Positions 37,460 through 51,429 of a stretch of 64,000 nt of DNA are shown here, piece by piece. Each line of letters starts with the position of its first letter. Positions within the stretch are counted from its first letter, which is position 1. The position numbers and the translations under genes were made by a program. The DNA is from Heterobilharzia americana (Eukaryota; Platyhelminthes; Trematoda; Strigeidida; Schistosomatidae): positions 48,145,491 to 48,209,490 of the forward strand of contig OX104130.1 of NCBI GenBank assembly GCA_944470555.2. Reading direction: 5' to 3'. The notes under the pieces were generated by a model. It was not told the origin of the DNA. It did no database searches and was given only the letters and a program-made list of their open reading frames with translations.

Positions 37460-40400
37460 TTTGAATAAACCAAAATAAGTTAAAAGCTGGCCAATTGTAT
37501 GTGTACTGAATAATGTTTCAGATTCACCTATATTAAAAAGTTTAACTTGAGTATCATAATAATAATCGGACCATCAAATAATAAACGTTTAGTGAAACCT
37601 AATGTGGAGATTAGCAGATGGGCAGCAAATTTCGACCGATAAACTTAGTGCTGGACTTCTGTTAGTTCTGACAGAAATAAAATATTTAAAAGTTCAAAGT
37701 TATGACGAAGCGAGTATTCCAAGTCGTTGTTTCGCAGTAGTTCGTTAGCTGACGACACTGTTCGTCGAAAGCTGTCTGTAAATCAACTGAGATATCTATC
37801 GTACTACAAAAAATCAAGAATTGAAGCCAACAATCAATGGAAGTATTCGCAATTTAAAGGGATACAGAAATCTGGGAAAACTTTGGAGCCGAGTTGATAC
37901 TAATGGTGAACGTCTTCGTATCAACCTCACAACGCTGGAAATTTAATACAGAATACTCATGGTGTTTGTTCTAATTTATGTAGTGGACCCAGAAACCATG
38001 AATACGAAAAATCAGGTCTTTGTTGTTTGTTAACACCAATTTAAAAACCAAGGCAACACAAAGTCAGCAAAAATAGAAGTTTAATTAAAACGTCAATCAA
38101 CAGTAAACATACTCAAAAAGGGTTACTTGAAACTGCTACTGGTCTATTATAAATATACTACAAAATTAGTCTCGCAACATAATGCGAAGAGTCAAGTGAA
38201 GCGGCAGAATAGGAGAGGTGTGAATCAAGGTGTACTTCCACCCAACTAAGAACTAGAAGAGTATTAGTGGTAAATTTCAAGAGTACGGTTAAACTTCCTT
38301 TGATAGATGTACAAGAAAACTGAAGTGAAAGGAGGAAGCGTCAGTTGTAATTAAAAGGTTTATAGAAGAATATTAGTACAGTCGTCGTATATAGGACACC
38401 AGGATTATTAATTTAAAACACTATACAATTAGTCAGAATTCTCTCTCACTTTCCTTCTCTTTTGTATGGGTAATTATACCGAATAACTAAACCTGAAGCA
38501 AGACAATCAAATGCCAATGGCAAGATGAATTCATTATGACCAGTGCTACAATCTTGTAACCCATTGATTGGTCCGGGCACCTTCTCATTCACATTCAAAG
38601 ATGGATGGTTTTTACATCAAAGGAAAAGATATGTAGAGGCGCGTTAAGATTATTTTTGACCATGTATCATTTATCTACCGCCACCAGTGTGACTGCATTT
38701 CTCACATACTTATCCTTTATGATTTTGGTGTTATGCTACTTTTTATTATTGAGTAGTGCCGTTGTATTTCAGTTGTTTTTGTAATTGTTTGGTTTCTCGA
38801 GTAAAAAAGACTTACTGGAACAGTAGATTTGTTTAAACTATTTTTTAATTGTTAGTTCACCTTCTCCTACTCTTAACTGGATTACTTTTCCTACTATTCA
38901 GTTCTCCAGTTATGCTCCCTTAGTGGTATATTATATGCATTTTTTCACAGGCAGTGCTGTTTGCTACATAGTCATAATTGCCTTGGGTTGGTCTCTAAAC
39001 ATGAATCTTGTTTGCCCTTTTATTTCTACTTTATTTACCAAAAGGTAACACATTGGTTTAGTTGTGCTTTCGTTACTGTGTCGAGAACTTGAATATGTCA
39101 CAAATACTGCCTACTATCAGTTTTTATGGCCTATCATAGTTCCAGTATCTCATTGCCGATCTGCTTAAATCTTTCGGCTATTCAATTTTCCATCTCACAT
39201 GCTGAATCACATTAATCCGAGCTTTATTCGCCTTAATCATTTTATTAGTCTCATGATCGCATTATATATTCAAAAACATTTAAAAAAAATCGTATGATAT
39301 CGTAAGGATAAGTCTATGCAATGCATTTGATACCTTGCTTAGTTCACTTTCCAGTTTCGATTTCTTAATTGACCCATCTCTTCGCTGTGAATCACTACCG
39401 CCTGTCGACTCTTGTTGAGTGTAAGTATATCCTGTGTGCTTACTGAGTCATCGGCTCATGTTTTTACTTTCCCATTTTCTCTCCTAGATTCTTGTGGTCA
39501 CCGCGAAACTCATACTTCTTGCAACAACATACCTACAGGATGGACGAAAATCTACCAACAACTGGTAGTTAAAGCCAAAAGTTATCCTCAGGTGTTACTG
39601 TGTTCTGCATGAAAATGGGTATTTTTTGTGTCGTGAATGTATATTTTACTTATTCGTGTAGCTTTTAAAATACCATCTGTCATTCGATCAATCGTGTTAT
39701 ATACCGTTTATTCATGTACAAAGCATTGGTTGCACTTACCATTCTTAGGTGAAAATTAAGTAGTTATTCATGAATAATGATGCTCACAGATCAAGGTGAG
39801 CTAATTGACGATTCAAACTGCAGCAAAAAGAACTTATGATTGTAGTTTTCACTTCAAGTCAAATCGTAATTTGTAGGAAATAAAATCATGAACAAAATCA
39901 AACGACGATGCATATATTTATGTATGCAGTTGTAAAGTTAAGGTCAGGTGTTTGTTAATGACATAGTGTTCTATTAATAAGTAGAGATGGTTATTGCACA
40001 ACAAGTAGCAAACAGTATTAGTGGGACTTTGCTGAGAACTAACAAAAAAGTATGAAATTCCTATGATGCAAATTATAGAAGTGATAGAAAGTATTTTAAG
40101 TTAGTTTCACATATACCACCTTTCATCCTTCTTATTTACGTACGTATGTATGTATATTAAGAAATAGGTGTTCGGCTTGAGTAACGACAAAAGAAGTTGA
40201 TCGTTGAGATTCTTCAGGTGAAGTGAATGAGGTCAGTGAACATTTTTATTGGAGAGGCTTCTTTATATGAAAGTTGTTCAGAAACTGTAGATTCGAACTA
40301 TGTATGATAAATATATCTGTATGTATAGTGGTAATGAAAGTGTGGTAGAGGAGCCAAAACATGTGAATTTACATAAGGCAGCTGCTACTTTTGATCATAC

Positions 40401-41380
40401 TAATTTTGTTTTGTAAATATAGACATAAGTTGGTGTTTTTTAATTATTATTATTTCTAATTGTCACATCCATGTGGTACATTAATTCGCTTATGTGTCAT
40501 AGCTCAACTCATCAACCTAAGGTGTACAACATTTATCTGCAGAAATAGTTAAATACCATAAAGTAGGATATAGTAGCGTTTTCAAAGCACTACTTATGTT
40601 TGACTGAAATAGAAAAGTTAGGCAGCATGCACACCTCAGAGGTTATACACCTTAGTGGTTACGTGATAACATTTAATTGGTGGTAATATGCGACGGAATT
40701 CAGCACCCCATGAATAATTAGTATACTTTGTTTGCTACCGTAATTGACTATATGCCCCTGAATAAATATCTCCAGTTGTTTCATACTGGTTTCCCTGTGA
40801 GAAAATAAATATTGTAAATTGAGACGGAAATAGCATCTTCCTGTCTCCAAATTAAGGGAGATATTATTCACATTCTTCGGTAGTTTATGACTGCAACAAT
40901 AAATCTACTGTGCGCAATCAAAAGCAGTTCAAGCGCTGACTTCATTTGGATTGGATTTTTTACTTGTCCTAATTCCATCTTATTAAGTAATATGAATAAA
41001 AGTCAATATTCTACCAGTCTTTCACTATCGTGAATTGTATACTGTGTACTTAAAATATACATCTCTAGTAATAGGAGTCCCACACAGATGTACTTTTGTA
41101 TTCCAGCGATCACCTACAAATACTTACGAACAATAACATTCACGATTCCTCGTCTAATGCAGTGATAAGCGCCAATCGTCTTACTATGTGCAATGAGTTA
41201 AAAGCAAAGATCAAATATAAGTAAAGATATATTTATCAACTCAGCACTTAGGGACTTTTAGTTCACTTTAGTCTTCGTATAGCAATATCTTCAGTCGTAA
41301 GGTCCCGGGTACGGCTATCTTTGAAGACAGGTCAGGGTATCAGAACCATTGGAGTGTAGATCTATGTTGTGTAAAAATAT
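37460..41380. other. Stretch without a recognised gene
   Basis: Short open frames without similarity, plus a short ACGT/ATGT-type simple repeat near 40138-40155. Confidence 0.45.
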
Positions 41381-42955
41381 TACGGATATCAAACACTTGC
41401 TTCATATGTCAAGGACACCTATGCGGAATTCACTGACCTTGTCTGTAACATGAGCTGCGAATTCATCTCCAAACTTGTCGAGTATGTGATAGTAATTTAA
41501 CATCATATTACGTATTTCACGAATGTGGCGGTCGCATGCTTTTGCGAAAGAAACCACGAATATGCTAGCTGATATGTCAGAAACCCCTGACTGATTTCAG
41601 TGTTGAAGAACATGACTGCCTTCAAATTTCAGATAGGCAATTACGAAATAAGACATATCTTTGACATCAGGTTTCCTTAAATGTACCAGAAGCATGCATC
41701 CACATGGGTAACGACACGTTGTGAATGTTCTGCAAGTACATTCACACTCCAACTGCATGTTCATTGTCCCCGAAGAAAACAGTTGCAGGTTTCATACTCT
41801 ATGTATATTTTTCTTGTTTCATTGTTATGTTGCATGACTTGACTAACTGCGAAATGTGTAAGATGACTAAATAGTAGAAGAAAGCGTTTCAAGCAGTCAT
41901 ATTTTGACATTTTGTCTGAGCTATGGCAGCTTTAGTATTTTTTCTGAAAGGACTTAATTAGTTCCGGTTGTATACGTTTAGCATACTGTTATGGGGAGCA
42001 TCTGATCTTGGAGCAATACCTTTTCATTTGCCTGCACGAACTTTCTACACGATTGTTGGTATTGTTTCTAAGAGCAAGAGGGTGCCTGCTGAATGCTGCA
42101 GACCACATATGTTTTCCGCTTATCCTTATCCAGTATCGACTGAATGATACACAGATAGTTCTATGATACCAATGGGACCTGAAAAATTACAAGACCACAG
42201 GTATTACCTTCCAGTCTATTCTCAAGAAGCCAAACGATTATTACATTCTTCATCTGAAGATTGCACCATCATTAGATATCTTTCCAACTTTCTTTTTTTA
42301 CATAAAACGCACATAGAATCCAAAAAGTAAGATATTCCCTTGGTTTTGTGTTACTTGTACTCCTGATGTTACAGCCTGTGCATAATTAATAATAAACGTC
42401 TACGTCTTGTTCGTATCCACCGTAATGTCTTGGAAACAGTCAAGTATCCATGCGAAATCTCTTTTGAATTCTTTTCTAGTCGACGTGAACACCATAGGAC
42501 ACCCACTACCGTAGTTAACAGTGATGATCAATTGAAACAATAGACGTCTATCCAAAACATCATTGTAATGAAATATTAACCCCCTTTGTTTATGTTATGA
42601 GCGGAATCTATTCTAACTATGTAGGGATATTTCTGGTGCAGATGTATCCGTACATGAGTGAGAAAGCAGATCGTTGACGACACCCTGCAATTACTTTTCT
42701 CTGAAAAAAATTATTTTGAACTTATATCTTGCCTCAAGAAGTTGAATATTTGAGGTCATGTCCCACTGTCTGAACAAAATTACATTGGTACATGTAAAAC
42801 AACCTTTCATAGCTTTCAACTTCAGATATTTTTTGGCCATGACGACTTTATGGAATTCATTCTTAACATGTTGTATTGTTTCCCCAGTAGATGATGACTG
42901 CTGTAAAACTGGTTTCAGATTTTCCTTCTCTTCTTCTGCCAGTCATCCTCTCTAA
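41380..42955 (-). pseudogene. MULE/SWIM-type transposase relic
   Basis: Stop-ridden minus-strand frames preserve the order of a MULE/FAR1-type transposase. An N-terminal segment (FHKVVMAKKYLKLKAMKGC) lies near 42.8 kb. GSGCPMVFTSTRKEFKRDFA is near 42.48 kb. Then come IINYAQAV and GNILLFGFYVRF, the counterpart of the second-Asp and Cys-x-x-His segment, with the Asp replaced. AALRNNTNNRVES-like sequence (TNNRVESSCRQMKRYCSK) near 42.05 kb resembles the region around the catalytic Glu. A SWIM-like CKCTCRTFTTC...C finger follows near 41.74 kb. It is on the same strand as the 28.7-kb MULE relic but is clearly a different family. Inactive. Confidence 0.65.
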
Positions 42956-43589
42956 GCGTCAAATACCATAAACAACTGCGTACAGGGGTGACCATATACC
43001 ATTCTGTAGGATCGAACAGTATACTCATACAGGTTCAATGCTAATCAAAACACTAATGGACATTTTTAAAATCTCGACGTAAGACTATTTTCACGAACAG
43101 AAGGAACTACGGTTTCTTAATCAACCCCATACACTGGGGCTAACCGTTCACTCCAAAAGTACATTTGAATACCACAATCGTCCACTTTAAACCACAGTCG
43201 CCCGACTCTTTGTTTTTCACATGAATATATTGAATATGAGGATCAATACAGCTCTACAAAAAAACAGGGGAAGTGTAGCTACATACACCAACACCTGTTA
43301 GTGCACTCTGAGTTACACATGCCTCAAATTCTCAAGAGATTACATAAACTGAATCACTGTAAAATACCACCCTAAGGATCCAGATAAACCTCACTTCATT
43401 TACGTCACAAATGTGTATGTCACGCCTGGTTGCGGTTACTTTGAATTAAATAGTTTTTCTGATTTAGTCACGGAATTTCCAGCTCCATCCTAAGCGGTTG
43501 ACTGTTGGTAGTATGTGGTGCTTTTACTTCTTGTAACTGCGACTTCTCAACACTCTTGGTCATCAGAACCTTATAAAATTAATAACACC

Positions 43590-45690
43590 TTTGGATGCTG
43601 ATTGGACTTGGGATTCATTAATGATGTCATAATAAACGAAACTCGCAAGAGAGTCCCACTATTCAACTCAGATCATTACCTCATACATGTTTTGCCCAAA
43701 GTATACAGTAAACTATACAAAATAAACTTTACCTACAGACACAAGAAAATTGTGCATAAAAGATGTTCGTATAGAAATATACTTCAACCAAGAAGCATAC
43801 TACAAGGTAAATACTGGAACATATTCGACAATGGTATTGTGAACGACACTATCTATTGAAGTGCTGTCTCAAGTTTTGTCTGGATATTTATCACCCTATT
43901 GAAAAAAAACTATTTATATACCTTAACCGTCTTTTTTCTCCTCAACTTAAGAAACTAAGAAGAGAAAAAGAAAGGTTATACAAAGTAAGTCGTGGGACTG
44001 GTCTTGAACAATTGAACTGTTTAATAAAGTTAAAAGCTTTTACAATGTAACAACTCTTTCAGCATGTGGAAACTATTTAAAGATCTCATTGGTAGTAGAC
44101 ATCTTAATAAAGAAGCATGTTATGGCGTCTGCAATTTAAACAGATCGTTTATACACTAACCCAGCAATGCCGTTCCATTTTGTCCTTCCAGTTCTGATGA
44201 AGAATGTTTCCCTAAATTCGTCAAGAAAGATGTTTTTAAGTGTCTCAAACCCTTGAACTTCTCATACAGCTTGGAGCCGGATGGCATTTCAAGTTTCATA
44301 TTCAAAAAATACGTTGATACACTAGGCTGTTCATTAACTTGTTTACGAATAAGGGTGTACCAGCAGCCTGGAAAGATATTAAAGTAGTCCCGGTACCTAA
44401 GTGCGTGTATTCTGGATAGTGTTTGGAATTTCCGCCGACTACAGATAATTCTCCATCCTGGAAAATAATGGAAATGCTAGTATTACCTGTGTTTGCCTGC
44501 AAATACGAAAGATACATTTTTTATGACGCAACTCTTTTACGTTACAATACTGTTTATAATCCCAATAGAGGTGCTAGGTATACCATGTGTGTCTTGTTAG
44601 ACTATAATTCAGTATCTGATTCTGTCCCAAGACCTCTCCTGTTGAACAAGCTAGCCAGGACACATGCTGAACCCTGGATTACAAACTGGCTGTATTCCTA
44701 TTTCTCTCATAGGAAGCAATATACTGTTTAGAGAGGGAAACGCTCCACTTCACTACTCTCGGAGACTAGTGTTCCCCAAGGAGCCCTTTCTTTTCGCTTT
44801 CATTCTGTATGACTTGCTGTCTTCAGCTAGTGTCAATGTTGTCAAGCATATTGATAACCTGACAGTTTCTGTACCTGTCACCTCTCCATCAGATGGTTTT
44901 CAAGTTGATGTTCATCACAGACTGACATCATTTGGAGGAACATTGGACAGCTGTTTTGTCTTAGCATGGGACTCTTCAGCAATGAACACTCACGACCTTC
45001 AGGTTCCGTGGCCAGCACGTTACCATTGAGATACTGGATCGGGATCCAATAGTCCATATTTCCAACTTCTGTCAGTTCACGACATAGCGCGACCACCACT
45101 GTTGGACGATGGTCCTCCATGAATGGTCTTGTGCTTAATTCTTCAAAATGTCAGACTGTCAATTTTGGTTTCAGGCGTGGACCTAACCTATGTAAACTGC
45201 TTAAGTTTTATGACTCATTTTATTGATAGCTCTGTATTGGATAATACAACAGTTTTGATCTATTTCAGTGGATTTTTCCTATATTTCCTGATCCTTCCAT
45301 GTCTTACTGGTTTCCAAACGAATCTACTGCCTAACTTACCATATCAGGAAGCTGAGAGTTTCTGATATAGAATACCCCTTTCCTTTGTGTTTCATAAACT
45401 CTAGTCTGTTGTATTGTTTCACTTTATTCCTTCCTGCGTTCCTATAAAAAGACTATGCTGTAATGTATAGAGCTTTGAAGATTGTCAGCAGAACTAGTGG
45501 TGTAATTTTAAACATCCCAATTGATACTGTTGTGAACAAACATGTTAACTGATGTAAACAGCTGGGAGGAGTGATTATATTAGATGACCAGCATCCTCCT
45601 CACTGAAAGCCTTCTGCATATCATTCGGCAGGAAACATCATGAGACTTTATGTACGTACTGCTATAATATAAAATTTCTACCATACTCTA
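43590..45690 (+). pseudogene. CR1/Perere-like non-LTR retrotransposon relic
   Basis: Plus-strand fragments follow the order of a CR1/jockey-group ORF2. They begin with endonuclease end sequences (INDVIINETRKRVPLF, SDHYLIHVLPKVY), then the linker (NIFDNGIVNDTIY, QLKKLRREKERLYK). RT follows: LLDYNSVSDSVPRPLLLNKL where LDFSKAFDSV is expected, EPWITNWLYSYFSHRKQY, and VNVVKHIDNLTVSVP in which the YADD catalytic box has become HIDN. A C-terminal block (KRLCCNV, then HPNxYxxEQT and FGRKHHETLCTYC) reaches about 45.66 kb. Frameshifts and the lost Asp make it inactive. Confidence 0.78.
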
Positions 45691-45699
45691 TATAGCTCG

Positions 45700-48310
45700 T
45701 ATCCTATGTGAGGAAGAAAGTATTAGAAATGAACTAACTAGTCAACTTTTTTAATAGTAAATGAATTAAAGACTATACAGCTTTCTGTTGTTTACATATT
45801 ATGAATCTAATTGTTATTATGACCGTTTACCATGGTGACCGCTGCCTTTACAAAAACGGTTGTAGATAGAGTGAATATATTTTTAGATTATTTAAATTTT
45901 AGTATATTATCGTTTTTGCTGTTTCTATTCTATTGGCGCTATATGAAATGCTGAAAATTTTGTACAGTATTCCAAAAATATCATTCAGAGTAAAGCTATT
46001 ACTTAGTATAATTTTTTTAAAATAATACATCTCATGTTTTCGTTAAGGTATTATCTAGTGCTACGTGTAAATTGAGTGGTAGTTTCTCGTACCAGATCTG
46101 CAAGTTGTATGTTGACAATAATTTACTATTTTTCAACGGTCAAAGTTTAAAACACACCATTCAATGAATGGAACTAAACTTATATAAATAAATTTGACTT
46201 TTGAACCCTTAATATATCGTGTTATGTAGAGCAGCACTTAAGTATTTATTAACTTCAAGTGTTATTTTCATGTATTGATTAGGACGAACTTAAAGTACAC
46301 AAGCTACTAATATTTTGTGAATATTATTTCCAATGTAGAACATAGTTAATTATCAGCAGATATTCGAAAAAATCGTGGTTTTATGCTTATGTAGTGTATT
46401 CTTAAATTTTTCATGAGTATCACTGTACAATATTTGCTTTTTTAACAGGAATATATGACGGAGAATAGTATTTTTCTGATTTCCGTCACCCGATGGAAAT
46501 TTGAACAGTGGGAAAACAGTAGTGAATTAGGTTGAATAACATGAATTCATTCTCGTAGCTAAGATTCGTATTGATTGTTCACACGTCTTAACGATTCACA
46601 TCGGAAGCAAAAAAGAAATTTCAGAAGTAGATAGAAGAGTGAAATTATTTCAAGTAGAGTGTTTAGCCGATGAGACATCTGGAAGTTCAAAGAAATCAAA
46701 TGTTCGCTTCAGGTACCCCACACAGATCCTACATTATTTTGAGGGAGAGGTGTTACAACAGACTGAAGAAAGGAAAGTGGGAATATCAAAAATGCATTCG
46801 GGACCGTATTATTTCACTTATTTTAAAAGATATTTTATTTACCTTGGTGATAGTACCATTGTATAGCTCACTTCAAGAGCTGTTTATTGACTCATCACTC
46901 AATTCCTTGTGGCTCACTGTTGGGAAATAATTGCATATTATGTGGAACTCACCGTTGTGTACTATCTAAATTTCTAAGTACGAAATTAACTGTTTCATTT
47001 TAATGAATTGTGGCACATAGTAGACACGTAATTCAGTTTTATTTACAAATGACTCAGATTAGGAGAGTAAAAGGATGATGAACTGTTAGCCTTTATCTTC
47101 CGTTTCATAGTGGGATGTGAAGCAAGGGTGATAGTTGAAAAGTTACAAATAGCTAGTCCTAAGTGTCAACATCATGTATTTCGCAGCTATTAGTTAAAAG
47201 ACACGATATCAAGGCATATCAGTCTACTTGTCATTATAACACTGAGGGTTTGAATCCTGATACAACTGAGGTTTTGTGAACTTTAGCAATCATCTCTTTA
47301 CAGTGATATCCATCAATTATAGAAGTGAAACCAAAGGAACTTAACGCAATATAATTACGTGAATGGTTTATTGCATTTAATCTATCTGATGAAAAAATAT
47401 CTTTCTAAAGAAGCTTGTTCAAAAGATGCAGTTAATCAAGTCTCTAAGGCGAATGAGGATGAGTTATCCTAAAACCTATTTAACTTCAAAAACTCTTGTC
47501 AGTATTGTTTTTCAGTAATGAGTTAATAGGATATATTGGCTAGTTTTAATTTTGGGCATAAACAACACACGGTATCATGTTATTACAAAGTGCTTCCATA
47601 AAACTGTTTAATTCACCAGAAAACATTAGACTCATTCAACAGCAGTGAATTAATGGTACTGAGGAATTTCAAGTGAGCCAAGAACAGAAAAACTAGACTC
47701 AGTGATAAATACCATGTCACCAAGACCTTAGATACTGTGCTTAATGCCATGTGAGTTTGTTTGTTTGATGTAGTGAAATGAAATGAAAAGAAAACTGGTT
47801 TAGATACCACGGTTTACCGAAAACTGTCACCATATCATTTTGATGCATATCTATTAGCACAGTGCTAGTGAAATTTTGCACCAATGTAGTCTGAAGTCTG
47901 ACTAATAAGCCAGTAAACCTTAATAAAGGGACACTACTAATCAATGATTACTTTTAAGAGTTTGTTGAGAAGTCAATAATAAATCATAAGGAAAAAAAGT
48001 AGTAATGTTAGCAACGTGACTAAGAATTAGTAGCCTATGTAGTACTGAGATATAAAGGAGGGACATTGAAAGTTTTACTTATGAATCTTAACAAGACTGG
48101 AATCTGGTTGGCATTCAGACTAACTAGTTCATTCAGAGAATAACTTTGTAAGACAAAGGGTCCTATAAACTTCATTAAACAAGGCAACTCAATCTATCAT
48201 TGGCGAGTCAGGCAAATAGGTCGCCGTAGTCAGTCGGGTGTAGGCACGATATCATGGTACATTTATAATATTAGCTAAACTGTTTAGGATGTTTTCAGTT
48301 GGTTGAATGT
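45700..48310. other. Stretch without a recognised gene
   Basis: Two overlapping open frames at 46639-46930 have no recognisable similarity; nothing else seen. Confidence 0.4.
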
Positions 48311-48319
48311 AGGAGATTT

Positions 48320-48575
48320 CTAGTTTCTGACCAGATTTGAATCAATGGCCTCTCGGTTGTCAATCAGGAAGTTAGAGACTGAGCTATGAGATCCAACTTA
48401 TAATCGAATCTAATATTCACTCCAATCTTCGACAACTGGGCATAACTTTGAATGGTTGAAATGAAACAGAGGACTAGTTAACATCTGAGTGTGGTAACTT
48501 AGTTGGTAGAGCACTGGGCACACTAATCTAGAGGCTACTAGTTCAAATTCTGACGTGACTCAGATTGTCACTCCA
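48320..48575. repeat. Head-to-head pair of decayed tRNA-derived SINEs
   Basis: A minus-strand tRNA-like block (B box near 48345, A-box-like GAGACTGAGCTATGAGATCC near 48375-48395) is followed by a plus-strand one (AACTTAGTTGGTAGAGCACT near 48490, CTACTAGTTCAAATTCTGAC near 48536). Both are diverged. The arrangement repeats that at 23.33-23.80 kb. Confidence 0.6.
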
Positions 48576-49029
48576 AAATTAGTCACCATACTGCTCAATA
48601 TAGAATGATTCAGTTATGGGATAAAACTTGAAACACGTAGCCCCCTGAATAAATTTAGACAAGATTAAACGTGGTACTATTTCTAAAATTAATATCATGA
48701 AAATACTCAACTAAGAAACAGTTATCTCTTGAATTTCATTGATCATGATAGAAATGTCGAACAAAGAAGATCCATCGTTCAGTCAGTTCCAAGGAAATAT
48801 GTCTATAGTAGTTGGTTGGAGGTAATCTCTAACGTACATGAGTGGTTCAAAGAGTCTGAAATTCAAACAAAGGCTCAAGATAGCCATCTGGGGAACATAC
48901 TATCCAGCAAAGGCTAACAACATAGAGAGAACGAAACTCATGTACTGCTGTAAACTATCGTAGTATTTTAACGATGGGTTCCCACTCAATTGCATTTATC
49001 TGTTTACATGTATGTGTGGTCACACATAC

Positions 49030-49326
49030 ATGGAGAGGACCCCGTCGATTTATGTAAGTAGAGAGGGGGCCATAGAGCATATTTCAAAGTGTTTTCAACA
49101 ACGAGTCAATCCACTGACCCAGCCAATCGACGTCTAAATTCATCCATAGCTAAAAGTATCACTGAAATAGGTCACAAGGTTGGTTTGTATGCATACTTCA
49201 AAACTATTTACAAAACCGATCGGGCAGATGCACTTAGGTTTGTTGAAGTTCTAGTTATAAGAAAGTTTATACCCTTTGCATTTATTCAGAAACTATTTGC
49301 TGTTACATCAAACCTTCCTTGGTAGT
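49030..49326 (+). pseudogene. Penelope-like element GIY-YIG endonuclease, C-terminal fragment
   Basis: The open frame from 49089 reads SSIAKSITEIGHKVGLYAYF, then ADALRFVEVLVIRKF, then FAVTSNLPW. This is the conserved end of the PLE endonuclease (the IAKH..TGH, LRF.EA..I and LNLPW blocks). An upstream piece in another frame (EHISKCFQQRVNPLTQP) fits the preceding RI.EH block, implying a frameshift near 49.11 kb. No reverse transcriptase is attached. Confidence 0.7.
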
Positions 49327-49449
49327 CTAGATTTACTACAAGGTTGATTAATGCACTGTCTCTTCTCGTCTAAACCAGCAATATTGATTATTTTATAAAC
49401 CCATTTATTCCTTATTATAATTCAGATAAATGTGCATGAAAAATAAGTA

Positions 49450-49525
49450 TGCGACAAGATTGTTTGAGATGCATTACACTGATGCATCACGTCTCAGATA
49501 AACTATGTCTTCTTATTGTTTTGTT
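49450..49525 (-). repeat. PLE-type terminal repeat fragment
   Basis: Reads as a diverged relative of the right arm of the 31-kb inverted repeat (AGATTGTTTGAGATGCATT, then TCTCAGATAAACTATGTCTTC). It lies 120 bp downstream of a PLE endonuclease end, the place where a PLE terminal repeat is expected. Confidence 0.5.
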
Positions 49526-49529
49526 AAAC

Positions 49530-51420
49530 AGAATGACAGAAAAGATTCTGAATGTAGTTTTGTTACAATTCATGTCACATTCAGATTAGGTGACTAGACA
49601 AACTTCATTTGAGCGCAGATTTTAGGTTTTTAAATTTCTATGGCTTTAACAGTTGGGAGAAGTCTATGTGTGCACCTTTTGTGCAGTCTGCACGAACTCA
49701 ATGGATGACAGAGTTTGTTGTTCGGATTCTTTAGGTACTCAGAACCAACCAAATGTTCTAAAATCTATCTATGATATTTTATTATTTATGCCTTGTAAAA
49801 CCATGGAGATATATTCCCGAAGATATATTTAGGAAGTAAACTATGTCTCACGCCTACTAGAAAAATTAAGCATGTGGTTGGTGAAAGCCAGTATGAGCTT
49901 GGGATTATAAAAGGCCTTTCTTAGTGAAAACTAAAGATGATTACTCAATGTTTATACCAATGAATTGGATAAAGACCGTAATCAGCTAATCGCAAGCATG
50001 ATTAATTGATTTCTTTTGGTTGAAATATTGCGTGTATTGCTTATTTGATGGCATGAATGTTGCTTAAATATGCAACAACATACTTAGAAAGTGAAATTTT
50101 GGAATTAAAGTGTAGTAAACGGCTGTCCACGCAAAAAGGTTGACTGTAATCTTTTCGCATAATACATAAATCTAAGAAATTTGAAGCTTAAATACTTATG
50201 AAGTAATTGATTCAAATATGATTTGATCTATGGGAAAGGTCTGTGGACACTTCGCACTCTATCGAGTGAGAATTTTAATTAATTTCGATCGTGCAAACAG
50301 TGCGTGTGACTTACAGAAAGGTATAATACAAAGCAGTTTACTGATGCATGCTGAAACATATTACGTCCATTTGATTATTGATAATCTAGATGTCAGAGAA
50401 ATAGCAGATTGAGCTTGATCTGGTACATCTCTTCTGACGAAATGTACGCATGTATAGGACTGATCGGTATTTTACGTTGAGTTTATAGTGATCTCTGCGA
50501 CTAAAAGTTACAACTTTGATTTTAAGTGCCACAGAGGCATATGGCGTTTGTGGTTCATGGATCACTACAGTACCTAGCAGTTACCTTATTAAAATCAGTA
50601 GATGCTACTTTGCAGCTTTTCTAACTTACAAGTTCTTCAAAAATCATAACTTGCACGGTAAGTGTAGCCGGAGAGTTGTTGAATTCTAGTAGAATAAAAT
50701 ATATAAACATTTATACTGTTATCAATTTTTTGACAACGACCACAAATGTTTCTCCGTCAATAGCCTACTAGCTAAGTGACCAGAAATGCGTCAGTGTCAA
50801 ATTCACAGTGTATAGACTTTATCCAGTACCAGAGTAACACTTGAGGAATCAACTGAGCAAAATGAATAGCCGATTTCGATTTCAAAGCTTTCAACAGAAC
50901 AATCAGGATATTCATTTTCAACTAATACACTTTTGAGGAAATGTAGTTCATATTGCAAGGTGTAAGGACTAAAAATGCTACAGATTCTGACATAAAAGAA
51001 AGCCAGATTTCATTGGGTCTAAAGGTACCCAGTTTTGAAGATTTGTACCCTTCCCGTTTCACATAGGTTTCCTATGAGAAGACATTTTTACTTTTCTATT
51101 ACCAGAAGGGATACCTTAGAATCAGATTTCTGCTCTAATGTGAAATTGATTGCAAGGTGATACTTCTTTGGATGTTTTAATTATCTGCATCACTGGATAC
51201 AATTAATGAGTTATCTATGTACACCTTTTCAAATTCAAATTGGTCGATCATCGTGGTCAAATATTTGTTTTAGAGCTTTGGTATCAAAGTTTTCAAGCAA
51301 AGTATTGCACTACAGACACATAGCTACGCCACCTTTCGGCCTGTATATTTCATCACTGAAAGAGAGCTGTGCATCGTAATAACTTTTCTATTAGATGATG
51401 TGTAGGCTAGCCAAAACCAC
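49530..51420. other. Stretch without a recognised gene
   Basis: No conserved open frame or recognised repeat. Confidence 0.45.
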
Positions 51421-51429
51421 GTCAACGTG

